This document shows positions 15,595-23,554 of a stretch of 41,260 nt of DNA, in pieces. Each line of letters begins with the position of its first letter. Within the stretch, counting starts at the first letter, position 1. The stretch is taken from NCBI GenBank assembly GCA_003176075.1, contig PSRN01000028.1, positions 1 to 41,260 of the forward strand, in the 5' to 3' direction. The notes beneath the pieces are model-generated. The model was not told the DNA's origin and ran no database searches. It saw nothing but the letters and a program-made list of their open reading frames with translations. The stretch comes from Bdellovibrio sp. (GTDB lineage Bacteria > Bdellovibrionota > Bdellovibrionia > Bdellovibrionales > Bdellovibrionaceae). The position numbers and the translations under genes are program-made.

Positions 15595-16845
15595 TCAGCC
15601 TCCCGAGCGAATGATCTCAATCGGTGTTAAACGACCCGCCGCCCGCGCCGGCAAGATGCTCGCCAGGGATGCCGAGATCAACGCCAAAATCGCCGCTTGC
15701 AAATAAATGTGCCAGTCCATCGAAATATGGATGTGCCCATTGGGATTGTTGGGAGCGACAGGCATAAACTGAATCGTTTGCAACCACAAACAGAAGAGAT
15801 AACCGAAAATCACTCCCAGGATCGCCCCGCAAATTCCCACAATCAGGCCCTGGGAAAAAAACAACACGACAATATCGAACGTATCATACCCCATGGAACG
15901 AAGGATGGCGATATCCTGTCGCTTTTGATTCACGGTCATATTCAACACATTGTAAATTCCAAATCCCGCCACAATAAGGATTGAAGCAATCATCACAGCG
16001 CGCAACATGTTCTGCAAAGCGAAGACGGATAAGATATTGGCGTTTTGCTGGTCCCAGCTCTCGACAAGCTCTGGTGAAATCTTCTGCCAGTTCGCCGCCA
16101 TGGCCGCGGCCTGAGAGTAATCTTTCAGTTTCACGGCGATCTCGTTGACGATGTTGGGAGTGCCGTTAATCCGCTGAACATCCACCAGCGAGCCGTAAGC
16201 GTTTTGGTCGGCACCTCGACTGCCTGTCAAATAACGACCGACAACCCGGAACGGCACGCCCGTTCTCGTCCCCACCGAAACCAACACGGTGCTATTGACC
16301 TTGGCCCCGAGCTTCTTCATCAGCTGGTCTCCGAGAATCACCCGATTGCCGCCCACGCCGATGTCCGTAAAGTTACCTTCGATCATATAATTGGCGACGC
16401 TCGTCACCTTCGCTTGTTCAATCGGATTGCAACCGATCAAATTGGCGGAAACTGAAATCTTGGCAAGAGTAAACAAAGCCGGAGCCGCCAGATTCGGTGA
16501 GAATGCCGTCACCCGCGGATCCTCCGCCAGCCGCTGATACCAGGCGATCGGGTTCAGGACCTCGAGATATCCGACCACTCCGGAAGGGGGCGACAGCCAA
16601 AAGACCCGACCCGTCAGATCATGAAAGAAAGAATCATCCAGTTGGTGTTCTTTCAGGTAATCCTGGCGGGCTTGCACATGAACCTGGGCTGAGTTGTTGA
16701 CCAGCTGCTCAACCAAAAAACCTTGAAAGCCCAGGAAGAAACCCGAGACCGCGACATAGGCCATGGTTCCGAAGAACACCCCCAAGAGAGTCAGAAGTGT
16801 TTGTCGCTTTCGCTCAATCAAATATTTAAGAGCTAAAAAAATCAC
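15595..16845 (-). CDS. ABC transporter permease (FtsX/LolE/MacB-type)
   Basis: The 416-residue permease has TM1 at about 17-40 (TLLTLLGVFFGTMAYVAVSG), a periplasmic domain of about 240 residues, and three C-terminal helices near 280-302, 325-355 and 380-405, ending in the conserved ARAAGRLTPIEIIRSGG tail typical of FtsX-like permeases. It shares a 4-nt ATGA overlap with the adaptor gene. With a separate ATPase and an RND-type adaptor it makes a MacAB-like exporter distinct from the fused one at 11357-13393. Confidence 0.9.
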   Translation of the reverse strand: MIFLALKYLIERKRQTLLTLLGVFFGTMAYVAVSGFFLGFQGFLVEQLVNNSAQVHVQARQDYLKEHQLDDSFFHDLTGRVFWLSPPSGVVGYLEVLNPIAWYQRLAEDPRVTAFSPNLAAPALFTLAKISVSANLIGCNPIEQAKVTSVANYMIEGNFTDIGVGGNRVILGDQLMKKLGAKVNSTVLVSVGTRTGVPFRVVGRYLTGSRGADQNAYGSLVDVQRINGTPNIVNEIAVKLKDYSQAAAMAANWQKISPELVESWDQQNANILSVFALQNMLRAVMIASILIVAGFGIYNVLNMTVNQKRQDIAILRSMGYDTFDIVVLFFSQGLIVGICGAILGVIFGYLFCLWLQTIQFMPVAPNNPNGHIHISMDWHIYLQAAILALISASLASILPARAAGRLTPIEIIRSGG

Positions 16846-17675
16846 TTCGCCAACCTATTGCGAATGATCAGGCGGTCGCCCGCCTGGACCTCCCCCGATA
16901 TGATTTCAGCCAGCGCGCCATCTGTGATACCCACCCGCACGGGAACAGCCGTTGGCATCCCATGCTCACGTTTGACCCACACCTGTCCACGGTCCAAGGC
17001 CGCCACCGGCACGACGAGAGCATTGTCGTGTTCATCGACAGTGATGGCCACATCAGCGGTCATGCCAGGCAAAATCACTTCCGGAAGGTGTGAGAGGTTG
17101 ATGCGGACCAAGAACAAACCTGACGAACTCGAATAAACGGCGTCGACCTGACCCTCGTAACTTTGATTTCGAATCGTGTCGAAACTCAACCTGGCCTTTT
17201 GTTGCCTCTTAATCTTAATAAGCCCCTGTTGCTCCATGGAGACCAAAAGGTACCGATCACGAAAGTCCACGACCGAGGTCACCATCACTCCCGGAGGGAC
17301 GGTTTCACCGGGTTTAAAGGGAAGGTCTGTCACCGTCCCATCAAAGGGAGCCGTGTACAGTTGACGGTCAATGCGTAAAAGCTTTTGTCCCTTTTTAACC
17401 TCGTCGCCCGCATCCACAAACTCCTCGGCGATGGTGAGCGTGGTGCCCAGCTTGAGTTGCCAGCTTCTTGTCGCCGTCACCGTTCCAATGCCATACACTG
17501 TTTCAATGATCTTGCTTTTTTTGAGGGGCTCGGTCAGCTGACCGTCGGATCGCGCCGAAAGGGTTCTGGCATAGACAGCGCCAGCAACGACGGCCAACAA
17601 ACACAAAAGGGTAACCCACGGATAACGACCGACCGCCCGAATAAGCCTGCGAAGAAGTTCCATTTTCAAAAGCAT
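16842..17675 (-). CDS. Periplasmic adaptor (HlyD/RND membrane-fusion family), second system
   Basis: The 277-residue protein has a membrane anchor at about 20-36 (WVTLLCLLAVVAGAVYA), then a barrel-sandwich region (LKLGTTLTIAEEFVDAGDEV, then LYTAPFDGTVTDLPFKPGE) with no long helical hairpin, a beta-barrel (VILPGMTADVAITVDEHDNA) and a membrane-proximal end. Such adaptors with no hairpin usually do not reach TolC by themselves. It is the first gene of the operon 17675-14931. ATG at codon 5 is an alternative start. Its promoter should lie in the short gap before the divergent gene at 17826. Confidence 0.85.
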   Translation of the reverse strand: MLLKMELLRRLIRAVGRYPWVTLLCLLAVVAGAVYARTLSARSDGQLTEPLKKSKIIETVYGIGTVTATRSWQLKLGTTLTIAEEFVDAGDEVKKGQKLLRIDRQLYTAPFDGTVTDLPFKPGETVPPGVMVTSVVDFRDRYLLVSMEQQGLIKIKRQQKARLSFDTIRNQSYEGQVDAVYSSSSGLFLVRINLSHLPEVILPGMTADVAITVDEHDNALVVPVAALDRGQVWVKREHGMPTAVPVRVGITDGALAEIISGEVQAGDRLIIRNRLAK

Positions 17676-17825
17676 ACCGAGAAGACATAAGAAAACAAAG
17701 ACTTAATCAATTATTGCGGTGAAGGACTTGAACCGGTGAGTGCGCTGGATTAAGACTCACGAACTGAAGAACTGGAAAACTGGAGAACTAGAAAACAGAT
17801 TGACTTGAATATTGGAGGGGGAAAT

Positions 17826-18545
17826 ATGTTACAAAAATCCATGATCCTGAGTTTGATGACGGCGTTTGAACTGGTCTTGGTGACCAGCTCGCCTGCCGAC
17901 GCCGTCGCCAACGCCGTTGCTGTCGGCGCAGATGCCGCCGCGCTCACGGTTGTTACAGACGCCGCCGCAAGGTCGAGGGTGGAAGCTGCGGCGCTTGATC
18001 AGGCCGAAGAAATTGCGGCAAAAATAAGGAACGACTCACCTTACCAAGTCCTGCACGATGCATTCGAGACCGCAAGCAGCGAAATCAATTTGGATGATAT
18101 TCGGACAGCGGAAAAGAAGGAAAAGTGCGCGAGTGCTTCTGCCGATGGCTCGCCCCCAGCTAACGCTGCCGTGGGATTTCGATACTCTGAGCAAGTGATC
18201 GTCCCAGGCCAGCCAGCACATGCTGAATTTGGCCCCTTGCTTCCTGCCAAGCCAGCGGTTCCCCCAAAAGTTGAGAGAAAGAATTTCCCGCTGGCCATCT
18301 TTACGGGGGATTACCAGGAAACGTTGAACGCCCTTTATTCGTCGATTACTCAGCAGGTCGACCAAAATCAAGTGTCTGTTACGATGGAACAAAACGATAA
18401 AATCAAGATCAGCGGGTCTCCGTTGAACTTCTCGTTCCGAAAAAACGACAAGTTGCTTGTCTTCAAGGTCAAGGCCCTCGGCCCCGGGGAAAATGCATTT
18501 GATTATTACGGCTACTGCTGGCCCAAGGGCCGCAGCACCAAGTAA
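17826..18545 (+). CDS. Secreted protein of unknown function
   Basis: The start at ATG 17826 follows GGAGGGGG at a suitable distance. The 239-residue protein has a Sec signal peptide (KSMILSLMTAFELVLVTSS, cleaved near ADAVA), an Ala/Val/Asp-rich stretch, then a mature part with a Pro-rich segment (PGQPAHAEFGPLLPAKPAVP, about 131-150) and a beta-rich C-terminal half. No family is recognised. The HEAMH peptidase-like frame begins within a few bases of its stop, so the two may once have been one reading frame or one operon. Confidence 0.7.
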   Translation: MLQKSMILSLMTAFELVLVTSSPADAVANAVAVGADAAALTVVTDAAARSRVEAAALDQAEEIAAKIRNDSPYQVLHDAFETASSEINLDDIRTAEKKEKCASASADGSPPANAAVGFRYSEQVIVPGQPAHAEFGPLLPAKPAVPPKVERKNFPLAIFTGDYQETLNALYSSITQQVDQNQVSVTMEQNDKIKISGSPLNFSFRKNDKLLVFKVKALGPGENAFDYYGYCWPKGRSTK

Positions 18546-18549
18546 AAAC

Positions 18550-18816
18550 TTGGACACTTCTGGCTTGAGCAGGGATGAAATTCTTGCGTTTTGTGCCGCC
18601 CATGAGGCAATGCATGCAGTGCAGCGCCTCGTTCGCGGCGAAAAATTGATAGGTTCAGAATCAAATCAAGATTATGAAATTGATCCTCATGAGCTCCAGG
18701 CAAACACCGAGGCTCTTGATTATCTGAGAAGCGTTTCAACAAAATCTTTCGGACTTTTGAAAGGGGGACAACATTCTCTTGCAGTGCCGGAGTCAAGTTC
18801 ATACAAGACTCACTGA
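18550..18816 (+). pseudogene. Truncated zincin-like peptidase fragment (HEAMH)
   Basis: An 88-codon frame (from TTG 18550) with a textbook HExxH motif: AAHEAMHAVQRL at about residues 16-27, followed 26 residues later by DYEIDPHELQANTEAL, where Glu48 is a plausible third zinc ligand. This HExxH...ExxA arrangement is typical of small metallopeptidases. It starts just after the stop of the secreted protein, in another frame and without a Shine-Dalgarno, and its 3' end runs into the istB remnant. It is probably the remains of a longer gene, cut by the insertion sequence and possibly frameshifted from the upstream ORF. Confidence 0.5.
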
Positions 18817-19348
18817 CTTGGTGATTGGCACCCGTCGGCTCGTGCCTGCATGAGGGCCGTGAGCAGCTTTGGAAGACGTATGTAAATCACCCGCGGTCCT
18901 GCTCGGCAGGCTCGTTGACCTAGGACTTGCGCGAGATAACTCTTGCCAGCACCTGCTGTACCTGTGAAGGTAATATTTTCCTTGTTGCTCACCCATTTTG
19001 AGCTGACCCAAGTGAAGCATGGTTTGCTTGCTCAGCCCGCTTGTCGCCTTGTAATCGATGCTCTCCATGCAGGCCTCCTTTTCCTTGAACTTCGCACCCC
19101 TGAGACGCGCTTCAAGTCTGGCATTCTCACGCTCGATGGACTCGTCATCATGACAAGCCCGAGTAGTCCTGCACCGACAGATCCCGATGGTCAGGTCGAC
19201 CCAGTCGTTCCTCCAGTGAGCGTGCCATGTGGTGAAGCTTCATGGTCTTCAGCTTGGTGAGTGTTTTTTCCAGTATATGGGTTTTGGACTTTGTTTTCAT
19301 TGTGACCGGTACCTCCCAGGAACGATTTTGAGTGCGAGGGAGAGCCAT
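18810..19348 (-). pseudogene. istB: IS21-type istB remnant
   Basis: Reading across two frameshifts (near 19155 and 18990) gives an IstB-like protein: N-terminal helices (KLKTMKLHHMARSLEERL), then ESIERENARLEARLRGAKF, ESIDYKATSGLSKQTMLHLG, and the AAA domain Walker A FTGTAGAGKSYLAQVLG followed by RVIYIRLPKLLTALMQARADG. The Walker B region and the C-terminal half are missing; the frame ends shortly after ALMQARADG. No istA transposase is found. IstB is the ATP-dependent helper of IS21 transposition, so this is a dead fragment. Confidence 0.85.
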
Positions 19349-19510
19349 GCTTGAGAAAGGAGTTAGCCGTCTCGTAAAGATATAAGCTTGCCGAGGTTCG
19401 GAAGAACTTAGATGAAAATCGGCGAAACCCTGGTTAGACCCCGGCCAGATTCGGCAACCCCTGATCCACTAAGAGTCAGTGAAATCACGAGCTTGGCCCT
19501 TTTGATAAAA

Positions 19511-19547
19511 AAATTAATAAAATTAAGTTGAAAATTAATAAAATCAA
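19511..19547. repeat. Direct repeat upstream of the DUF2089 operon
   Basis: AAATTAATAAAATTAA (19511-19526) and AAATTAATAAAATCAA (19532-19547) are 21 bp apart, two helical turns, and overlap the candidate -35 and spacer. A regulator could bind both on the same face of the helix. Confidence 0.6.
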
Positions 19548-19555
19548 TTTATGAT
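19528..19555 (+). promoter_or_regulatory. Strong promoter with leaderless spacing
   Basis: TTGAAA (19528-19533), 16 nt, TATGAT (19550-19555). The ATG at 19564 is 8 nt past the -10, so the mRNA should start at or within 2-3 nt of the start codon. There is no Shine-Dalgarno. Confidence 0.6.
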
Positions 19556-19563
19556 TTAGTTAT

Positions 19564-19986
19564 ATGACAACTGATGTAAATTCATGGAAAGAGCTAACTA
19601 AGTTAACGCAGGGCAAAGCCTTCGATATCGAACGGGTGCGATTGCGGGAAAATAGCATTGCCATCGAAGGCCGATTCGAGTCCCCGCCCCTGGCGAGAAT
19701 GACCGAGGAGAACCAAGTCTTCGTTGTCGCTTTCCTCCGCAGTCATGGCTCCATCAAAGAGATGGAGCGCCTGTTTGGAATCAGCTACCCGACCGTAAAG
19801 GCGCGCTTAACTCACATTGCTGAGCAACTTCCATTCGTCGAGACCGTTGATGCTCCCCTGCCCCCCAATGGCGACGAGGTGTTGGATCAACTCGAACAAG
19901 GAACCATCGATGTTGACGAGGCGGCGGAGCTTCTTCGTCGCAGGGGAGGTGCCAAAGGCACCGACTTGGTCAGGGGAGAAAAATGA
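19564..19986 (+). CDS. DUF2089-family putative regulator
   Basis: The 140-residue protein matches the helical core of DUF2089: LARMTEENQVFVVAFLRSHG (43-62) then the HTH-like SIKEMERLFGISYPTVKARL (63-82). The N-terminal zinc ribbon common in the family is absent. Residues 104-126 (DEVLDQLEQGTIDVDEAAELL) form a SHOCT-like helical hairpin. It overlaps the next gene by 4 nt (ATGA). It probably controls its own operon through the repeats ahead of it (inference). Confidence 0.82.
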   Translation: MTTDVNSWKELTKLTQGKAFDIERVRLRENSIAIEGRFESPPLARMTEENQVFVVAFLRSHGSIKEMERLFGISYPTVKARLTHIAEQLPFVETVDAPLPPNGDEVLDQLEQGTIDVDEAAELLRRRGGAKGTDLVRGEK

Positions 19987-20240
19987 TTCCGCCAATTTTT
20001 ATCAACGTTCGTGTCCATTGGGTTCTCATTCCACTGCCGGTGGTCTTGCTTTGGCCTCTTCTGGCTCTTCTATGGATCGTCACATGTCTTGTGATCTCAG
20101 TTGCCTTGCTTTCAACCGGAGGTGATCCCCTGGCCATCGGCAGAATCTGGCCGACGAGCTGGCGTTTGATTTGCGCCATGCGCGGCACGCGCGTCGACAT
20201 CGAGCAACCCGACGTGCGAGTTCAAGTAATCATAGTCTAA
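19983..20240 (+). CDS. Small membrane protein of the DUF2089 operon
   Basis: An 85-residue protein with one long or two short membrane helices (WVLIPLPVVLLWPLLALLWI, then VTCLVISVALL, about 13-44). The C-terminal tail, residues 67-85 (RGTRVDIEQPDVRVQVIIV), aligns without gaps to the end of the third operon gene (RVDVDQKDQKVQIF). The gene overlaps the DUF2089 gene by 4 nt and is followed 70 nt later by the SHOCT-like gene. Function unknown; a membrane sensor or anchor is a reasonable guess. Confidence 0.72.
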   Translation: MIPPIFINVRVHWVLIPLPVVLLWPLLALLWIVTCLVISVALLSTGGDPLAIGRIWPTSWRLICAMRGTRVDIEQPDVRVQVIIV

Positions 20241-20310
20241 TGTGAGTTTCAGGAGTTTGTGTGCTTAGGAATTTGTGAGTTCATAAATCTGTGAAAGGAG
20301 TAAGATCGCC

Positions 20311-20742
20311 ATGACTTCAACCGATGAAAGAAAAAGAATTTTAGAGATGATTGCCTCCGGAAAAGTCAGCGTCACAGAGGGCGAACAGCTTCTCAATGCT
20401 TTGGATCAGGGACAACCCAAGACAACCGCGAGCCCTGGCGGACCTCGCTATTTACGTGTGCTGGTGGAGGGCTTTGAGCGCAACTATCGAACTGGAGAAA
20501 CATCCCCACAAAAGGTCAATATTCGCGTTCCGATCCAGCTCCTTTTTGCTGGCGTGAGGCTTGCCGGCTTGATCCCCGCGGCGGCTCACCGACCCATCAA
20601 CCAGGCGCTGCGCGAGAATGGAATTGATCTAGACGTCTCTCAAATCAAGACAGCCGATCTTGAAGAACTGGTGACGCATCTGAGTGACATGAGGGTCGAT
20701 GTCGATCAAAAGGACCAAAAAGTACAAATTTTCTGCGAATAG
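20311..20742 (+). CDS. SHOCT-like/YvlB-type protein of the DUF2089 operon
   Basis: The 143-residue protein begins with a SHOCT/YvlB-like hairpin (RKRILEMIASGKVSVTEGEQ, about 7-26, plus LLNAL), close to the hairpin of the DUF2089 protein. A linker leads to a conserved-looking middle part (KVNIRVPIQLLFAGVRLAGL, about 69-88) and a C-terminal strand motif RVDVDQKDQKVQIF (128-141) shared with the membrane protein. AAGGAGTAAG lies just before the ATG. Members with this N-terminus are known from envelope-stress operons in other bacteria; a similar role is inference. A palindromic element follows 4 nt after the stop. Confidence 0.75.
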   Translation: MTSTDERKRILEMIASGKVSVTEGEQLLNALDQGQPKTTASPGGPRYLRVLVEGFERNYRTGETSPQKVNIRVPIQLLFAGVRLAGLIPAAAHRPINQALRENGIDLDVSQIKTADLEELVTHLSDMRVDVDQKDQKVQIFCE

Positions 20743-20746
20743 TGGG

Positions 20747-20771
20747 GAGCGTGGGCGGCGAGGCCGCCACG
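20747..20771 (+). repeat. Dispersed palindromic element, copy 5
   Basis: Core GTGGGCGGCGAGGCCGCCAC, with A to G in the loop relative to other copies. It lies between the convergent stops of the SHOCT-like gene (20742) and the secreted protein (20776), where it could act as a bidirectional hairpin. Confidence 0.88.
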
Positions 20772-20775
20772 TGCA

Positions 20776-22137
20776 TTAATTCGAATGGTCGTAACTGGCC
20801 TTAAAAATTCCAGCGACCCTCTTGCCCGGTTGCTCGAGGAGCCAAGTGACCGTGCTGCCGTCTTCAAGGGCCTGAACAATCAGTACTGTTCCATCTTTTT
20901 CGCCCGTCAGTGTGACAAACATATACTCCGCGGAAAACCTGACCTCGGTGATCTTAAAGTCCTGACTGGCAAATTTGCCCTCGGAGCCAACTTCAACCTC
21001 GGAGCCAACTTCAATTTTGGAGTCACCTTCACCTTCGGAGTCACCTTTAATTTTGGAGCCACCGTGAAAGAATTTATCTTCAAAGTGAAAAGGGTGGGAA
21101 TCGTCCGATCCAGGGCCCACGCCCGCTTCACTCGCGTCTATTCCTTCTACTTGGAATTGGAGTTTCACCTTGTTCACGTCGCCAGTAAAGTGGTTCGCCG
21201 CTTCATAGGCTTTCTTCTGGGCATGGGTCCGCCCGCTCCCGGCCAATGCGAGAAACGTTTCCGCCGAGGTCAATTCGCGAGGGATGACCCGCGGCAGCCG
21301 TGTTTGATCTTTGGCAATTCGAGTAAGAACGGATTCCAGACCCTCGGCCTCTTCAGCCTTCCCCCGTTTCTTCAGAACTGAAATCCTACCCGCGATTCTT
21401 CTGGCAATTTCAATGGTAGTTAATTGACTGGAAGGTCCTGCAGCCATTTCCTGTCCATTTCGGCCCTGCCCATTATGTGCCGGACCTAACAGGAATTCGA
21501 CCTGACCCAGGCGGCCTGAAACGAACTTGGCGACTTCCACTGAATCTTCGAGAGCCGAGATTTTCCCCGCCAAAAGCTCATGGTCAGGGTCCGAGCCCGA
21601 AGGGGCCCCATTCACCCCGGTCTTGAAGTCACGTTTTGCGAAGACGATCACACTTTCACCCAATTGAGCTGCCCTGTCGACGCCACTCTTTCGCTTACTA
21701 ATAGGAACACCTTCATCATTGGCAAGACTTATCGCCATCGCTAGCTGCTCCTCAGCGATCCTCACAATAGACTTCATCTGGCTATAAAAGTCAGGAACCT
21801 CTTCCGGTTCTGTGACCCAGCTTCCAAAAAGACGGCCAAACCCGGGAACAAATCCGAAATACTGAGCGAAAGTTCGAACAGCCTTAACTCCTGGCCCCGC
21901 CGAATTCGGCGAACCGCTCAAGCCCGACTGATTCCGTGGATTCTTAAGTTCGATGAGAAGGTCAAATCCAGTATTGAACCGCGTGAGTTCAGCTTGGACA
22001 CGGTCGCCGATTTTTCGGGCATTGACATCACTGCAATCGACCGCGGCAGTGAAATCGACGGTAGCAGCGACTTGGGACGAATGCGTGAGGAAGAACAGCA
22101 TGAACGAGAACAGAAAGGACCAAATTCGAACTTTCAT
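20776..22137 (-). CDS. Secreted protein with 6-residue acidic repeats, unknown function
   Basis: Start ATG 22137 gives a signal peptide (RIWSFLFSFMLFFLTHSSQ, ending near VAATVDF); a reading from 22221 adds 28 unlikely residues. The 453-residue protein is mostly helical and polar, with a C-terminal beta-rich domain (FSAEYMFVTLTGEKDGTVLI, then GSTVTWLLEQPGKRVAG). Between them lies a run of 6-residue units of the GSE/DSK type (such as DSKIEVGSEVEV) encoded by 18-nt tandem repeats at 20983-21060. No known family. The C-terminal domain could be an interaction module; the acidic repeats a flexible spacer. Confidence 0.7.
   Translation of the reverse strand: MKVRIWSFLFSFMLFFLTHSSQVAATVDFTAAVDCSDVNARKIGDRVQAELTRFNTGFDLLIELKNPRNQSGLSGSPNSAGPGVKAVRTFAQYFGFVPGFGRLFGSWVTEPEEVPDFYSQMKSIVRIAEEQLAMAISLANDEGVPISKRKSGVDRAAQLGESVIVFAKRDFKTGVNGAPSGSDPDHELLAGKISALEDSVEVAKFVSGRLGQVEFLLGPAHNGQGRNGQEMAAGPSSQLTTIEIARRIAGRISVLKKRGKAEEAEGLESVLTRIAKDQTRLPRVIPRELTSAETFLALAGSGRTHAQKKAYEAANHFTGDVNKVKLQFQVEGIDASEAGVGPGSDDSHPFHFEDKFFHGGSKIKGDSEGEGDSKIEVGSEVEVGSEGKFASQDFKITEVRFSAEYMFVTLTGEKDGTVLIVQALEDGSTVTWLLEQPGKRVAGIFKASYDHSN
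20983..21060. repeat. 18-bp tandem repeat, four full copies
   Basis: Units start at 20983, 21001, 21019 and 21037 (for example GGAGCCAACTTCAACCTC and GGAGTCACCTTCACCTTC), plus a partial fifth. The unit length keeps the reading frame of the minus-strand gene. Confidence 0.88.
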
Positions 22138-22373
22138 CCTAATCCTGGAAGAGGAAGATGGACTCGAAAATAAATCAAAAAATGGACGTGAAACTGAAGG
22201 TATGGATACTTGATTCAACATAATTTCGGAATTCAGCCTGCGTCCTGAAAGAAATCAAATTAATCCACAACCAGTGAAAAAGATTCGCGGCCACCAACAG
22301 TTGATGCAACAGCCGGGAGTTTTTGCAACTGCCCACCCATTTCAGGCAGGCAAGCTAAATAATTATGCCTCAT

Positions 22374-22535
22374 TTACGAACATATCTTAGATTTAAATTG
22401 GGACAAATTTGGTGAGTCGTTACTCCGACCACACGGTGATGGCGAGCCGTCCACAATTTTCTTGATTTCAGGTGACTTGACGGCAGCGACGAGAGCATCG
22501 CCGAATTGATCGGCCTCGGCCTCGGCTTTGGTCAT
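22374..22535 (-). CDS. Small ORF coupled to the broken gene
   Basis: Start ATG 22535 overlaps the end of the broken upstream frame (ATGA, TGA at 22534-22532). The 53-residue product is MTKAEAEADQFGDALVAAVK followed by SPEIKKIVDG and a Ser/Pro-rich tail. The coupling and the regular helical N-terminus support translation, but there is no family match that I recognise and the ORF is short. Confidence 0.35.
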   Translation of the reverse strand: MTKAEAEADQFGDALVAAVKSPEIKKIVDGSPSPCGRSNDSPNLSQFKSKICS

Positions 22536-22905
22536 TGCCCTTTCTTGAGAGCATAAGGGTGCGGCTCCGGAAATCGAGATAGCAAAGACTTCACAATTCC
22601 GTTGCGGCGGAGCTTAAGAGCTTTGACCATGTAGTTACGGTCAGACTTACGTGAGTATTGTGCCTCATCGACAACTTCTTCAATAAACTGATCGCTGAGC
22701 TTTCGAAATTCCGATACAATTTCAACTGCATCCTGCCGATTAATATTATGCCAAGGATGATCTGGAATGTCTTCACCGTGATAACCTCTAACCTCAAAAG
22801 TATCATGCTATATAACAGAACATCAGAGTTCCCAAATAGCACACCAAATAGCGCTTCATTCCATCCTTCCTTCTTGGGGGAATAGCGATGGTTATAGTAG
22901 TTCAT
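22532..22905 (-). pseudogene. Frameshifted gene of unknown function
   Basis: From ATG 22905 one frame encodes NYYNHRYSPKKEGWNEALFG and VLFGNSDVLLYS; at about 22810 the coherent protein continues in another frame as HDTFEVRGYHGEDIPDHPWH, then RQDAVEIVSEFRKLSDQFIE, EVVDEAQYSRKSDRNYMVKA and LKLRRNGIVKSLLSRFPEPH, ending at TGA 22532. The second frame is open for 91 codons, hydrophilic and helix-forming, while the first frame turns implausibly hydrophobic after 22810. This looks like one protein of about 125 residues with a single frameshift, through mutation or sequence error. No family recognised. Confidence 0.55.
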
Positions 22906-22936
22906 TTGGTGGTACCTTGATAGAACATTGTAGTTT

Positions 22937-23446
22937 CTATAGTTTTTGAGGCGACGGTTTGATCGTTATTGGCAAAGAAACCGATGTGCCGGAAGCCAAA
23001 ATCAATCCAAAGCGGGCGGAGGAAAGGACATTCTGAAGGCACGAGTTGAAGGCATTGAATCCGTCACCAGATTTCCAAGAGATCTTATAATTGGCCCCAG
23101 TGGCGGAATTTTCGGATGGAATTAAGTCAAAAGAAAGAATGAACTCGACCGGAATTTTGATCTTTCCTTTTTCCAGGCAGGTTAACACTGCGGGGGTACA
23201 AATGATGACTCCGCGTTGAATTGCCAATCTATCCACAGCGGTGGGTATCGACTCGCCTGCTCCCCCAACCTCTATGGATCGGCCGGAAAGGGTAAGGATA
23301 TGGGATGCTTTTTCTGCTTCGTTCAGTCTCACTTTTTCCATTAACTGGGGATCGCAGGGGCTTGGTTTGCCTGCTGAAGAAAAGCTGCCCAATACGATCG
23401 CCCAGCAAAGCGCACTTATGGATGTCATCGCTCTTAAGGATTTCAT
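22937..23446 (-). CDS. Secreted protein with AgmX/TonB-like C-terminal domain
   Basis: The 169-residue protein starts with a signal peptide (SLRAMTSISALCWAIVLGSF, cleaved near SSAG). The C-terminal 75 residues (VEFILSFDLIPSENSATGAN, ISWKSGDGFNAFNSCLQNVL, SSARFGLILASGTSVSLPIT) resemble the AgmX/PglI or TonB-like C-terminal module: a strand with G, a Cys followed by a helix and a closing hydrophobic strand. Such modules are common in motility- and cell-envelope-associated proteins of delta-type bacteria; the function here is not known. Confidence 0.6.
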   Translation of the reverse strand: MKSLRAMTSISALCWAIVLGSFSSAGKPSPCDPQLMEKVRLNEAEKASHILTLSGRSIEVGGAGESIPTAVDRLAIQRGVIICTPAVLTCLEKGKIKIPVEFILSFDLIPSENSATGANYKISWKSGDGFNAFNSCLQNVLSSARFGLILASGTSVSLPITIKPSPQKL

Positions 23447-23554
23447 GGCAAAAATCTAAGTAAAAAAACAGGGCCAGCAAAGCACTTTTTTGCAAACCTC
23501 TTGCGCTCATCCGGACGCATCCATAAATTGGTTCGCAACGAACGGAGGTGACCT

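Noticed and set aside
17705..17760. tRNA-like 3' half on the minus strand (GGTTCAAGTCC and a possible CTTAATC loop)
   Set aside because: The T-stem does not pair, no acceptor stem or D-arm is present, and the gap to neighbouring genes is too short. It is coincidence or a decayed fragment.
17755..17800. Purine-rich quasi-repeat (GAACTGGAAAACTGGAGAAC)
   Set aside because: Irregular simple-sequence drift of about 9 nt in an intergenic gap; not clear enough to call a repeat or an operator.
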